This document shows, piece after piece, positions 55,403-64,000 of a DNA stretch of 64,000 bases. Made by a program: the position numbers and the translations under genes. Each line of letters opens with the position of its first letter. The first letter of the stretch is position 1. The stretch lies in assembly GCF_900172295.1 (NCBI RefSeq), contig NZ_FWFL01000001.1, positions 558,001 through 622,000 on the forward strand, in the 5' to 3' direction. Source of the stretch: Roseovarius litorisediminis. GTDB taxonomy: Bacteria; Pseudomonadota; Alphaproteobacteria; Rhodobacterales; Rhodobacteraceae. Below the pieces are notes generated by a model that was not told where the DNA came from, ran no database searches, and saw only the letters and a program-made list of their open reading frames with translations.

Positions 55403-57067
55403 TCATTGGGCCAGCAGAACCGCCGAAACCGGTGCAAGCGCCACGCGGTTGGCCCGGTCCTGAAGACCCCACAGCAACAAGGCGCTGATCGTGTCGGCAC
55501 GCAACCGGCCAACCATTATAATGCCCGCATCCCCCTGCGAGGCCTTGAACGCGGCCTTATCCAGAAACCGCCGGATTGTCGACGCATCCTGACCACTTGC
55601 GTCGAAATCCCGAAAGACCGATGCCGCAGGCACACCCAACCGCGCAATAAGTTTTTGCGCCGTGTTCAACCCTTTTGGAAACATCACCAGCCCGTGACCA
55701 CTTTCCAGCAGGATCGGTCCCAGTTGGTCACTGGCAGCACGCGAGGATTGAAGGCCCGTCCCTTCGCCCTCCATAACCGCCACCGCCCCGGGCAATGCTT
55801 CAAAGTAGGATTGCATCGCCACTTCTGTATCTCGGGCATTGGCTGTTTCCGGCAAATTGACCATCGCAAGTACTTCAAATCCTGCGTCACGGTATTTTTT
55901 CGCCGCTTCGCCCGCACCGGGCCAGGCGGAATCCACTGCAAAACTCAACGGGTAGGGAAAGCTTTTAAGCGCATCCAGGCCGATGGGGCTGGTGCCGTTG
56001 TCAATCAGAATGATCGACATCATGGGTTTATTGTCGGGGTTTTCAAATTCAGCCGCGAAACGTTCAATTGCCGGAAGCGACTCTGAATCTTTCTCTTCTT
56101 CCCCGCGGATGTCATCCTCAACCGCAGCCGGCTCAGCTTCGGCGTCACTATTGACCGACGGCAACCGGTCGGTTGTAACGTCTGGTGCCAAATTACTGAC
56201 AACACTGGATGTTTCTTCTTCAGCTCCGGCTTCCGTAGCGGGTTCTGTTGCTGTCTTGGGGGCCTCTTCGACCGGATTCTGAGGTGGCACCTCGACGATT
56301 CCATCAACCACGACCAGGTTTTCTTCATCGCCAGCTTCCGGCGCGCTCGGCTCTACGGTTTCCGGCCCGGTCGCGGGCACTTCAACTGACGATTCAGTCT
56401 CAACCGCTTGCGGTTCCGGCGTGTCCTCTTTCGGGAACGCAGAACTCTCTTCTTCTATGACCGGCAACGCGGGTTGCTCAGGTTCTGTCAAAACAGCGAT
56501 CTCGTTTTCTGCGGTATCGGCCTCTGTTGTCTCTGGCGTCTGGGTTTCGGTTATCTCTGGCTCATCGACCGTGGAAAACGCGGTGTCCTGCTCGGCCACT
56601 TCCGGCTGAACCGGTTGCGCTGGTTCGGTAGAGATAGACAGGTTTTCCTCATCCGCTGGCGCCTTCGGTGCAACCGCCTGCGGGCTGGGCAGAACGGGCT
56701 TTTCTACGGAAACGTCGATGCCTCCTTCACGTGCTTCGGCGGCAGGCGATTCAAGTGTTGCGTCACCCGGCCCCGTTTCAGGTAGGGCTGCGGGCGCTGT
56801 ATCGGCCATCTGCAACGACTTGATATCATCCGGTTCAGGCGCTGCAATTCTTGGAACAGAAGGCCCTTCCGGCACAACCTCTAGCGCAGGCAGGCTGGCT
56901 TGGGTATCCTCAAGCGATTGATTGAATTCGGACCCCGCAGGAACCTCCAGAGCGGTCGCCTCTGGGGCGTCTGCGCCGGGTACAGGGGTCAGAACAGAAA
57001 CCGTACCAAACACAACACCAGAAACCAAAGTGCCTGCGACAAAGCCGCCAAAAACTCCGCGTGCCAC
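55403..57067 (-). CDS. divergent polysaccharide deacetylase-like envelope protein
   Basis: 554 residues from a GTG at 57067 with GAGGAG upstream. One N-terminal membrane helix (GVFGGFVAGTLVSGVVFGTV) anchors a very long acidic, Pro/Glu/Val-rich linker (about 30-335, rich in PEPE, AEPA and TETQTPETTEADTAE-type repeats). The C-terminal domain (about 345-554) is of the divergent polysaccharide deacetylase type (DUF610): MMSIILIDNGTSPIGLDALK, FAVDSAWPG, FPKGLNTAQKLIARL. The usual DD pair at the metal site reads DN here. The function is probably in cell-envelope or septal peptidoglycan handling; activity is uncertain. Confidence 0.88.
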   Translation of the reverse strand: MARGVFGGFVAGTLVSGVVFGTVSVLTPVPGADAPEATALEVPAGSEFNQSLEDTQASLPALEVVPEGPSVPRIAAPEPDDIKSLQMADTAPAALPETGPGDATLESPAAEAREGGIDVSVEKPVLPSPQAVAPKAPADEENLSISTEPAQPVQPEVAEQDTAFSTVDEPEITETQTPETTEADTAENEIAVLTEPEQPALPVIEEESSAFPKEDTPEPQAVETESSVEVPATGPETVEPSAPEAGDEENLVVVDGIVEVPPQNPVEEAPKTATEPATEAGAEEETSSVVSNLAPDVTTDRLPSVNSDAEAEPAAVEDDIRGEEEKDSESLPAIERFAAEFENPDNKPMMSIILIDNGTSPIGLDALKSFPYPLSFAVDSAWPGAGEAAKKYRDAGFEVLAMVNLPETANARDTEVAMQSYFEALPGAVAVMEGEGTGLQSSRAASDQLGPILLESGHGLVMFPKGLNTAQKLIARLGVPAASVFRDFDASGQDASTIRRFLDKAAFKASQGDAGIIMVGRLRADTISALLLWGLQDRANRVALAPVSAVLLAQ

Positions 57068-57192
57068 TGCGATTGCTCCTCAATTTGCCTGTTTCAACGC
57101 CTAGCGCCCCTTGACGGTGCCTTACAAGACTGAACATGTATACCGCGACCATGTACCGGGGCTCCAGCCCCCAAATGCCAAGGACTGGCAAG

Positions 57193-57774
57193 ATGCTGCT
57201 ATTGATAGATAACTACGACAGTTTCACCTACAATCTGGTCCATTATGTGGGCGAGTTGGGGGCCGACGTTGTCGTTAAACGCAACGATGCCCTGAATGTG
57301 CAAGAGGCAATGGCGATGAAGCCGGCCGGCATTTTGTTGTCGCCCGGTCCCTGCGACCCGGATCAGGCGGGCATTTGCCTTGCCCTGACGCTCGCTGCGG
57401 CCGAGACCAAAACACCGCTTATGGGTGTCTGCCTTGGCCATCAGGCGATCGGTCAGGCTTTTGGTGGCAAGGTTGTACGCCATTCCGAGATCGTGCACGG
57501 CAAGATGGGTCAGGTGCATCATCAGGGCAAAGGTGTTTTTGCCGGGCTGCCCTCGCCGTTCGAGGCAACACGCTATCATTCTTTGGTGGTGGAACGCGAC
57601 AGCCTGCCGGATGTTCTGGAAATCACCGCCGAGCTTGACGATGGAACGATCATGGGTCTGCAACACCGCGAACTTCCCATTCAGGGGGTTCAGTTCCACC
57701 CCGAATCAATTGCCTCGCAGCACGGCCATGCCCTGTTGAAAAACTTTCTTGACCTGATGAAGGTCCCCGCATGA
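57193..57774 (+). CDS. trpG: anthranilate synthase glutamine amidotransferase component
   Basis: 193 residues from the ATG at 57193 with AAGGAC upstream; an upstream reading from 57136 has no signal. Class I glutamine amidotransferase: oxyanion [10 protein letters not shown], nucleophile in [15 protein letters not shown], and the His-Glu pair in GVQFHPESI. It supplies ammonia to TrpE, whose gene is 2.4 kb upstream. The stop overlaps the trpD start by 4 bases. Confidence 0.97.
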   Translation: MLLLIDNYDSFTYNLVHYVGELGADVVVKRNDALNVQEAMAMKPAGILLSPGPCDPDQAGICLALTLAAAETKTPLMGVCLGHQAIGQAFGGKVVRHSEIVHGKMGQVHHQGKGVFAGLPSPFEATRYHSLVVERDSLPDVLEITAELDDGTIMGLQHRELPIQGVQFHPESIASQHGHALLKNFLDLMKVPA

Positions 57775-58793
57775 GTGACCCAATAAAACCGCTGATAAAC
57801 GCCGCCGCCGACCGCCCCCTGACCCGGGACGAAGCCAGAGCAGCATTTGAAATCCTGTTTGCAGGCGAAGCAACGCCCAGCCAGATCGGCGGGCTGCTGA
57901 TGGCGCTGCGCACAAGGGGAGAGACGGTGGATGAATATGCCGCCGCTGCCGCCGTGATGCGCTCCAAGTGCAACGCCGTGAAAGCCCCTGCCGGGGCCAT
58001 GGATATTGTCGGCACCGGTGGCGACGGCAAAGGCACGCTGAACATCTCAACCGCGACGGCCTTTGTGGTCGCCGGTGCCGGGGTGCCGGTGGCCAAACAT
58101 GGCAACCGCAACCTCAGCTCGAAATCAGGCGCCGCCGATGCCCTGGGTCAGATGGGGATTAATGTGATGGTCGGCGCAGATGTTGTCGAACGGGCGTTGG
58201 CCGAGGTTGGAATCGCCTTCATGATGGCGCCGATGCATCACCCGGCCATGGCCCATGTCGGGCCCGTACGTGCCGAACTGGGCACCCGGACAATCTTCAA
58301 CATCCTTGGCCCCCTGACCAACCCGGCAGGTGTTAAACGGCAACTCACCGGGGCGTTTTCACGCGATCTTATTCGACCGATGGCAGAAACGCTTGGCCAG
58401 TTGGGGTCAGAGCACGCCTGGCTTGTCCATGGCAGCGACGGCACGGATGAGCTGACCATCACCGGCATCAGCTGGATCGCCTCACTCGAAACCGATGGCA
58501 GCATTCGCGAGGCCGAGGTGCATCCCGAAGATTTTGGTCTTCCCGTGCACCCGTTTGAAGACATCCTTGGCGGTACTCCTGAAGAAAACGGCGCCGCCTT
58601 CCGGGCCTTGCTGAATGGTGCACCGGGTGCGTATCGTGATGCTGTATTGCTGAATGCCGCCGCCGCTCTGGTTGTCGCGGAACACGCTGAAGATCTGAAA
58701 ACCGGCGTCGCGCAGGCTGCCGAAAGCATCGACAGTGGCGCAGCCCTGGCCAAGATCAACGCCCTTGCAAAAATCACATCGGAGGCCACATGA
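57771..58793 (+). CDS. trpD: anthranilate phosphoribosyltransferase
   Basis: 340 residues. It joins anthranilate with PRPP in the second tryptophan-specific step. The PRPP loop [21 protein letters not shown] and [21 protein letters not shown] are the family's signature. The length is standard. Four-base overlaps on both sides (ATGA) link it to trpG and trpC, in the order trpG-trpD-trpC. Confidence 0.97.
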   Translation: MSDPIKPLINAAADRPLTRDEARAAFEILFAGEATPSQIGGLLMALRTRGETVDEYAAAAAVMRSKCNAVKAPAGAMDIVGTGGDGKGTLNISTATAFVVAGAGVPVAKHGNRNLSSKSGAADALGQMGINVMVGADVVERALAEVGIAFMMAPMHHPAMAHVGPVRAELGTRTIFNILGPLTNPAGVKRQLTGAFSRDLIRPMAETLGQLGSEHAWLVHGSDGTDELTITGISWIASLETDGSIREAEVHPEDFGLPVHPFEDILGGTPEENGAAFRALLNGAPGAYRDAVLLNAAAALVVAEHAEDLKTGVAQAAESIDSGAALAKINALAKITSEAT

Positions 58794-59605
58794 GCACGCC
58801 GACCATTCTGGAAAAAATCAAAGCCTACAAGCTGGATGAAATCGCCGCGGCCAAGGCAGAGCGCCCCCTGCCCGATGTCGAGGCCGTCGCCCGCGAGGCC
58901 AGCCCTGTCCGTAATTTCGCCGATACCCTGTTGCAGGCCAGCAAACAGGGCTACGGTCTGATTGCCGAAATCAAAAAGGCCAGCCCGTCCAAGGGCCTGA
59001 TCCGCGCTGATTTCAACCCGGCAGACCTGGCTCAGGCCTATGCTGCGGGTGGCGCGACTTGTCTTTCGGTGCTGACCGACACCCCCAGTTTTCAGGGCGC
59101 GCCGGAGTTTCTTGAACAGGCCCGCGCCGCCTGTGATCTGCCGGTGCTGCGCAAGGATTTCATGTATGATACCTATCAGGTTGCCGAGGCCCGCGCCTGG
59201 GGCGCCGATTGCATCCTGATTATCATGGCCAGCGTCAGCGACGATCAGGCGGCAGAGCTTGAAAACGCCGCCACAGAATGGGGCATGGATGCCCTGATCG
59301 AAGTGCATGACAAAGCCGAACTGGAACGCGCCGCGCGGCTGAAATCCAAAATGATCGGCATCAACAACCGTGACCTCAATACCTTCGAGACCAGCCTTGA
59401 TACCACGCGCAATTTGTCGAAACTGGTGCCGGTGGACCGGATGATCGTCTGCGAAAGCGGCCTGTCTACGCGCGAAGATCTGGCCGACATGGCGCGTTAT
59501 GGCGCCCGCAGCTTCCTGATTGGCGAAACGCTGATGCGTGCCGATGACGTCGAGGCTGCCACGCGCGACCTGCTGTCAGCACCGCTGACCGCCGGGGGCA
59601 TGTAA
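58790..59605 (+). CDS. trpC: indole-3-glycerol-phosphate synthase
   Basis: 271 residues, a beta/alpha barrel. It closes the indole ring of the carboxyphenylamino-deoxyribulose phosphate. Key lysines and acids are visible in [44 protein letters not shown] and [11 protein letters not shown], plus [10 protein letters not shown] for phosphate. The following moaC starts with no gap after its stop. Confidence 0.97.
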   Translation: MSTPTILEKIKAYKLDEIAAAKAERPLPDVEAVAREASPVRNFADTLLQASKQGYGLIAEIKKASPSKGLIRADFNPADLAQAYAAGGATCLSVLTDTPSFQGAPEFLEQARAACDLPVLRKDFMYDTYQVAEARAWGADCILIIMASVSDDQAAELENAATEWGMDALIEVHDKAELERAARLKSKMIGINNRDLNTFETSLDTTRNLSKLVPVDRMIVCESGLSTREDLADMARYGARSFLIGETLMRADDVEAATRDLLSAPLTAGGM

Positions 59606-60082
59606 ATGCCGGGCCTTACGCATTTCGATGGCAAGGGCGACGCCCATATGGTTGACGTCTCGGACAAGGCAACGACGGCGCGTATCGCCGTTGCGGTCGG
59701 CTACATCAGGATGGCCCGGGAAACCTTTGATATTATTTCCGAAGGTCGCGCCAAGAAGGGGGATGTTCTGGCCGTGGCCCGTCTGGCCGGCATCATGGGT
59801 GCCAAGAAAACATCCGACCTGATTCCGCTGTGCCATCCGCTTGCCATCACCAAGGTTGCGGTAGACCTGACGCTGGACCCCGATCTGCCCGGCGTACGGA
59901 TCGAGGGCACCGTCAAAACCACCGGCCAGACCGGCGTTGAAATGGAGGCCCTGACGGCCGTCAGCACCGCCGCGTTGACCGTCTATGACATGACCAAGGC
60001 CGTTGACAAGGCGATGGAGATTGGCGGCATTCACGTGATCCTGAAAGATGGTGGAAAATCAGGGCGGTACAAGGCGCAATGA
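59606..60082 (+). CDS. moaC: cyclic pyranopterin monophosphate synthase
   Basis: 158 residues. MoaC completes the first molybdenum-cofactor intermediate after MoaA. Conserved: [32 protein letters not shown] (His), [20 protein letters not shown] and KDGGKSGRY. It directly abuts trpC and overlaps moeA (ATGA), so cofactor and tryptophan genes share an operon, a known order in this bacterial group. Confidence 0.97.
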   Translation: MPGLTHFDGKGDAHMVDVSDKATTARIAVAVGYIRMARETFDIISEGRAKKGDVLAVARLAGIMGAKKTSDLIPLCHPLAITKVAVDLTLDPDLPGVRIEGTVKTTGQTGVEMEALTAVSTAALTVYDMTKAVDKAMEIGGIHVILKDGGKSGRYKAQ

Positions 60083-61251
60083 TTTCGGTTGATGACGCGC
60101 TGCAGCAGCTTTTCTCAATGGTCACCCCGCTGAATCACGAAACCGTGCCACTGGCGCAGGCCTCGGGGCGGGTTCTGGCCCGGACTGTCACCGCAAAACG
60201 CGATCAACCCCCTTTCGCCGCCTCAGCCATGGATGGCTATGCGGTCAACTCCGATACCGTCGAACCCCGGGCCCGGTTTGATGTTGTAGGAGAGGCCGCC
60301 GCAGGCCATAGGTTTGACGGCAGCGTGACCAAAGGCAAGGCGGTGCGGATTTTCACCGGCGCCCCCCTGCCGCTGGGGGCTGACCGGGTTATCATTCAGG
60401 AAGATGTCGAACGCGACGGCGATCGCATTACGGTAAAAGACGGGCTTGGTGACTCTGTCAACATCCGCCCCGCAGGCAGCGATTTCCGCTGTGGCGACGA
60501 AATCGCAGCACCGCGTCTGCTGCGCCCGTCTGACATTGCCTTGCTCGCCTCCATGAACATTGCCGAGGTTTCGGTCTTTCGCCAACCGGACATTGCTTTG
60601 ATCTCCACAGGGGATGAACTGGTGATGCCGGGTGAAACTCCGGGCCCGGATCAGATTATCGCGTCCAACACCTATGGGCTCAAGGCCATGCTGGACAGCA
60701 TCGGCGCAAAGGCGCGAATCCTGCCCATTGCCCGCGATACGGTTGCCTCGCTGGAAACCGCCTTTGATCTGGCCAAAGACGCCGATCTGATCGTGACCAT
60801 CGGTGGCGCCTCGGTGGGGGACCATGATCTGGTTGGTGACGTTGCGGTTGGTCTGGGAATGGAACGCGCGTTCTACAAAATCGCCATGCGCCCGGGAAAA
60901 CCGTTGATGGCGGGTCACATGAACGGGGCCGTTATGGTCGGTCTGCCGGGTAACCCGGTCTCGGCCATGGTCTGCGGTCATGTGTTTCTGGCACCCGTCG
61001 TGCGGGCAATGCTGGGTCTGGGCCGGGCCCGCACCCCGCGCCTGACGGCGCCTCTCGCCAACGATCTACCACCGAACGGTCCGCGCGAACATTATATGCG
61101 TGCGCATGTAGCAGATGCAGGCATCACAGCGTATGAGCGACAAGACAGTGCACTGCTTAATGTGCTGGCCGATGCCAATGCCCTGCTGATCCGGCCGCGG
61201 GGAGACGGACCACGCCAGGCCGGCGAGATTGTGGAATACCTTCCAATCTGA
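60079..61251 (+). CDS. moeA: molybdopterin molybdotransferase MoeA
   Basis: 390 residues, the usual MoeA length. It inserts molybdate into adenylated molybdopterin. Domain order: an N-terminal region with [12 protein letters not shown], a small beta domain, the MoCF domain (about 175-320) with [34 protein letters not shown] and [10 protein letters not shown], and a C-terminal beta domain. It follows moaC by overlap; lexA is downstream after about 80 bases with its own operator. Confidence 0.96.
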   Translation: MISVDDALQQLFSMVTPLNHETVPLAQASGRVLARTVTAKRDQPPFAASAMDGYAVNSDTVEPRARFDVVGEAAAGHRFDGSVTKGKAVRIFTGAPLPLGADRVIIQEDVERDGDRITVKDGLGDSVNIRPAGSDFRCGDEIAAPRLLRPSDIALLASMNIAEVSVFRQPDIALISTGDELVMPGETPGPDQIIASNTYGLKAMLDSIGAKARILPIARDTVASLETAFDLAKDADLIVTIGGASVGDHDLVGDVAVGLGMERAFYKIAMRPGKPLMAGHMNGAVMVGLPGNPVSAMVCGHVFLAPVVRAMLGLGRARTPRLTAPLANDLPPNGPREHYMRAHVADAGITAYERQDSALLNVLADANALLIRPRGDGPRQAGEIVEYLPI

Positions 61252-61282
61252 ACTTATCCACAAGTCAGTTGACACAAAACGG

Positions 61283-61297
61283 GAACATGCGTAGAAC
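61283..61297. promoter_or_regulatory. LexA (SOS) box upstream of lexA
   Basis: GAAC at 61283-61286 and GAAC at 61294-61297 are separated by exactly 7 bases; on the minus strand this is GTTC-N7-GTTC, the direct-repeat LexA box of alphaproteobacteria. It lies 34 bases before the lexA start and implies autoregulation by LexA. Confidence 0.9.
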
Positions 61298-61330
61298 AAA
61301 TGTAAACGCATTGACCAAAGGATGTGCCCC

Positions 61331-62032
61331 ATGCTGACCAAGAAGCAGTTGGATTTGCTGGAATTTATTCACAAACGCGTCAAACGTGACGGGGTTCCAC
61401 CCAGTTTCGATGAAATGAAAGAAGCGCTGGATTTGCGCTCAAAATCCGGCATTCACCGGCTGATCACAGCGCTTGAGGAACGTGGCTTCATCCGCCGTCT
61501 GGCGCACCGCGCCCGGGCGCTGGAAATTGTCAAACTACCCGAAAGCCTTGGCGGCGAAGCGACCCACGGCTTCAACCCGCGCGTCATTCAGGGCGACCGG
61601 CCCGTTGCACGACAGCCTGCCAATGCCCAACCGGTTGAAGCCGCCCATGCGATTGAACTGCCGATGATGGGCCGGATCGCCGCCGGTGTCCCGATCGAGG
61701 CGATTGCCCATGCGTCGCACAACGTCGCTGTACCCGGCGCAATGATCAGTGGCCCAGGCGAACATTACGCGCTTGAGGTCAAGGGCGATTCCATGATCGA
61801 CGCGGGCATTAACGATGGTGACGTGGTGGTGATCCGCGAAACATCGGCGGCGGACAATGGCGATATCGTTGTGGCCCTTGTCGAAGATCACGAGGCAACG
61901 CTCAAACGGTTTTTCCGCAGGGGCAATGTCATCGCGCTTGAGGCCGCGAATCCGGCCTATGAAACCCGCCTCCTGCCCGAAGACAAGGTCAAGGTTCAGG
62001 GCCGACTGGTTGGGCTGATCCGTACCTACTGA
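61331..62032 (+). CDS. lexA: LexA repressor
   Basis: 233 residues from the ATG at 61331 with AAAGGA upstream. An N-terminal winged helix ([40 protein letters not shown]) is followed by a longer linker than in E. coli, the Ala-Gly cleavage site in [11 protein letters not shown], and the S24 peptidase Ser/Lys pair in [11 protein letters not shown] and EATLKRFF. It represses SOS genes and self-cleaves with RecA. Its stop overlaps the comEC 3' end by 7 bases. Confidence 0.97.
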   Translation: MLTKKQLDLLEFIHKRVKRDGVPPSFDEMKEALDLRSKSGIHRLITALEERGFIRRLAHRARALEIVKLPESLGGEATHGFNPRVIQGDRPVARQPANAQPVEAAHAIELPMMGRIAAGVPIEAIAHASHNVAVPGAMISGPGEHYALEVKGDSMIDAGINDGDVVVIRETSAADNGDIVVALVEDHEATLKRFFRRGNVIALEAANPAYETRLLPEDKVKVQGRLVGLIRTY

Positions 62033-64000
62033 GAATTCCACAGCCGCGCACCGGTGATCTGGCGCGCGGTCACAACTTTTACCCCCTTTTGCGTGTCAAA
62101 AAGCGCCACAGCCCCGGATTGGCGCAGTTTTTTCGGGTGCAGTACCGTACAAGGCAGATTTTTATCTGCCGTTTTGGGGGGATCGACATTCAACACCACC
62201 CATTCACCCTTGTCGCACACCAGCAATGCCGCCGCTTCCCGTTTGCCACGTAGCGCTGTAACCGGTATCGCCCCGGGTGCACGCTTGGGCCAGCGGGCCG
62301 CCGCGGCCTTTTGCAGGGCGGCATCCCCGTCGTTCTCCAGCCAGTTCATCGCAACAAAACCTGTCCCACGCTCTTTGCTCAGGGCGCGCCCCTGATCGGT
62401 CATCACCCCTACCAGCGACCCGTCTTCGGAAATCAGCACATCCGGGCGTTCGCTTTGTGTCCAAAGCACAATCGCCAATGTGGCAGGAATCATGCCGGCA
62501 ATCCGTAACCTGCCCTGCCAAAGGATCACCACAAGCATACCAAGCGCCAAAACCGGCAGAACCAGCGGTTCGGGGCTGAAAACGGCGCCGCGCGCCCCCT
62601 CCAGCCCGGACACCCAGTGCGCGACCCCCAGAATCCACCGCAGCCCCAACCCCATCAGCCACAACGCGGCCGCATCAAGACCGAAAGGCAAAAGGCAGGC
62701 CGCCAGAACGGCCGCTGGCATTACCAGAACCCCCATCAACGGCACGCTCAGAAGATTGGCGATCAACCCGAAATGCGCAAACTGGTTGAAATGCGCCGCG
62801 GCAACCGGGGCCGTGGCCGCCCCTGCCACGAAAGACGAGATCACAACCGCGCTGACCGGCCGCATCCATCCCGGCCCAAGCGGTACCTCGTGATCCCGCA
62901 GCCAGCCAAACACGGCGACAAGCGCCGTGGTGGCTGCGAATGACATCTGAAACCCGGGGCCCAGCAGGGCCTCGGGGCGCAGGCAAAGCACGATCACCGC
63001 CGCCACCGCTACCGCCCGCAGGCTGAAAACCCGACGGTCGAACATCACCGCCATCAGCGCCACGGCAACCATGACAAAGGCCCGTTCAGTGGCCACATTT
63101 CCCCCTGACAGGGCAAGGTATCCGGCCGCAGCGACAAGTGCCACAAAGGCCGATATCTTCTTGGCAGGGACGCGCAGACCAACAAAGGGAACAGCGGCAA
63201 ATCCCAGACGTACGGCTGCAAAGACAAAACCTGCCAACAGCCCCATGTGAAGGCCGGAAATGGCCAGAAGATGCGCAAGGTTGGAAATTCGCAACGTCTC
63301 CAGCGTGTCCTGCCCCATTCCTGCACGATCACCGGTCATGATGGCAGCGGCAAAGGCCCCAACTTCCCCCGACAGAATGCTTTGCACATGGGCCGAAAGC
63401 GCCATCCTTGCCTTGAACAGAACCTGTGTGCCGTCGGGGGGGGCAATCGCCAGAACCGGCGTGCGCGTGTACCCAACCCCACCCAGTTTCAGAAACCAGG
63501 CATGGCGCTGAAAATCGAATCCCCCCGGCTCTACCGGGCCGCCGGGTGGGGACACATGCGCCGTCATGATAACCCGCAAACCCGGCTCAGGGGTGATGAA
63601 TCCCTGCGGCCCATGCAGGGCAATCCGCACCCGTTCCGGTCTGCTTTCTGGTGGGACATCGCGCAAAACAACGCGATCCAGCGTCAGGCGTAGCGCGTCC
63701 GATGCTGATCGGTCGATATTCACGATACGCCCTTCCACCGGCCCGTAATAGCGCCAGCCCAGCACTGGCTCAGCCATCTTATGGGCGCGAAATCCGGCAA
63801 GTGAAAACCCTGCAGCGCACAGCGCCAGCGCCCATAGAATCGGCGTGACGGTCGCGTTGGTCCGCGGCACCATCGCGGCCAGCCCCAATGCCGCTGCCGC
63901 GCCCCCTAACAGATGCCCGACCGAGGGCTCGGACCTGATGGTAAAATACAGCCCCACACCGCACCCCAGACATACCGGCACCCAGGGAAACAGATGGCCG
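62026..64000 (-). CDS. comEC: ComEC/Rec2 family DNA-uptake channel, 5' end beyond the window
   Basis: At least 657 residues; the frame is open to the right edge, so the true start is outside. The order is N-terminal helices and a DUF4131-type OB domain ([19 protein letters not shown]), then the competence domain with [17 protein letters not shown] and [16 protein letters not shown]. The C-terminal tail is soluble, without a recognisable metallo-beta-lactamase HxHxDH motif. ComEC forms the inner-membrane channel for transformation; related proteins also occur in species not known to be competent. It converges with lexA. Confidence 0.92.
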   Translation of the reverse strand, partial: GHLFPWVPVCLGCGVGLYFTIRSEPSVGHLLGGAAAALGLAAMVPRTNATVTPILWALALCAAGFSLAGFRAHKMAEPVLGWRYYGPVEGRIVNIDRSASDALRLTLDRVVLRDVPPESRPERVRIALHGPQGFITPEPGLRVIMTAHVSPPGGPVEPGGFDFQRHAWFLKLGGVGYTRTPVLAIAPPDGTQVLFKARMALSAHVQSILSGEVGAFAAAIMTGDRAGMGQDTLETLRISNLAHLLAISGLHMGLLAGFVFAAVRLGFAAVPFVGLRVPAKKISAFVALVAAAGYLALSGGNVATERAFVMVAVALMAVMFDRRVFSLRAVAVAAVIVLCLRPEALLGPGFQMSFAATTALVAVFGWLRDHEVPLGPGWMRPVSAVVISSFVAGAATAPVAAAHFNQFAHFGLIANLLSVPLMGVLVMPAAVLAACLLPFGLDAAALWLMGLGLRWILGVAHWVSGLEGARGAVFSPEPLVLPVLALGMLVVILWQGRLRIAGMIPATLAIVLWTQSERPDVLISEDGSLVGVMTDQGRALSKERGTGFVAMNWLENDGDAALQKAAAARWPKRAPGAIPVTALRGKREAAALLVCDKGEWVVLNVDPPKTADKNLPCTVLHPKKLRQSGAVALFDTQKGVKVVTARQITGARLWNSQ

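Noticed and set aside
1..64000. CRISPR arrays, transposases, prophage or secretion-effector clusters
   Set aside because: None seen on either strand; no regularly spaced repeats and no integrase or transposase motifs.

Overview
The window looks like an ordinary chromosomal stretch of a marine alphaproteobacterium of the order Rhodobacterales (Roseobacter group). I infer this from gene content and signals: GapR, an NDUFA12-type complex I protein beside a DUF2155 gene, accB-accC-aat, a class II B12-dependent ribonucleotide reductase, a free-standing Hint protein, the alphaproteobacterial direct-repeat LexA box (GTTC-N7-GTTC), and trpGDC joined to moaC-moeA-lexA next to comEC. Base composition is moderately GC-rich. 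I see no transposase, phage gene, CRISPR array or rRNA. Two tRNA genes are present, Leu(CAA) and Pro(UGG).

Layout. 1-5 kb: a truncated gene end, gapR, a small membrane protein, a FadB-like beta-oxidation protein whose dehydrogenase half has lost key residues, a 69-residue protein, a DksA/TraR-type zinc-finger protein, and a FliM/FliN-like protein that may be frameshifted. 5-17.3 kb: a sensing, uptake and activation module. It has a sodium-symporter-fused histidine kinase with a STAC linker, a small membrane protein, a receiver-only response regulator and an XRE/ScfR-type regulator. Divergent to these run a complete ABC importer of the branched-chain amino acid/urea class and acetyl-CoA synthetase, closed by a strong terminator. 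17.4-24 kb: two EamA permeases, a lipoprotein, the queCDEF operon for queuosine precursor synthesis, and an acyl-CoA ligase. 24-31 kb: accBC-aat, DUF2155-mlaD-NDUFA12, clpX and clpP. 31-36 kb: an ArsR repressor with the SqrR/BigR cysteine pair, an AhpD-like protein, an acyl-CoA dehydrogenase, a Hint protein, tRNA-Leu, a DedA-like protein and dsbB.

36-39 kb: an Lrp-type regulator divergent from arginase-ctlX-ornithine cyclodeaminase, which would bring arginine and citrulline through ornithine to proline. 39-41.6 kb: an accessory patch with an nhaC remnant and two glycosyltransferase-like genes. 41.6-48 kb: nrdJ with probable tandem NrdR boxes, a folded leader and a hairpin-rich 3' region, then tRNA-Pro, a DUF192 protein, a double cold-shock protein and pdxH. 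48-53 kb: fabI, a LysE-type exporter, gpt, an aminotransferase and a PpiD-like chaperone. 53-64 kb: trpE, rluE, a divergent polysaccharide deacetylase, trpGDC-moaC-moeA, autoregulated lexA, and comEC running off the right edge.

The most interesting part is the 5-17 kb module. The order symporter-kinase, lone receiver, XRE regulator carrying a kinase-like dimerisation helix with a conserved His-Glu, importer and acs suggests a short-chain-acid (perhaps acetate) response circuit. It recalls the CrbS/CrbR acetate switch but has a different output protein.
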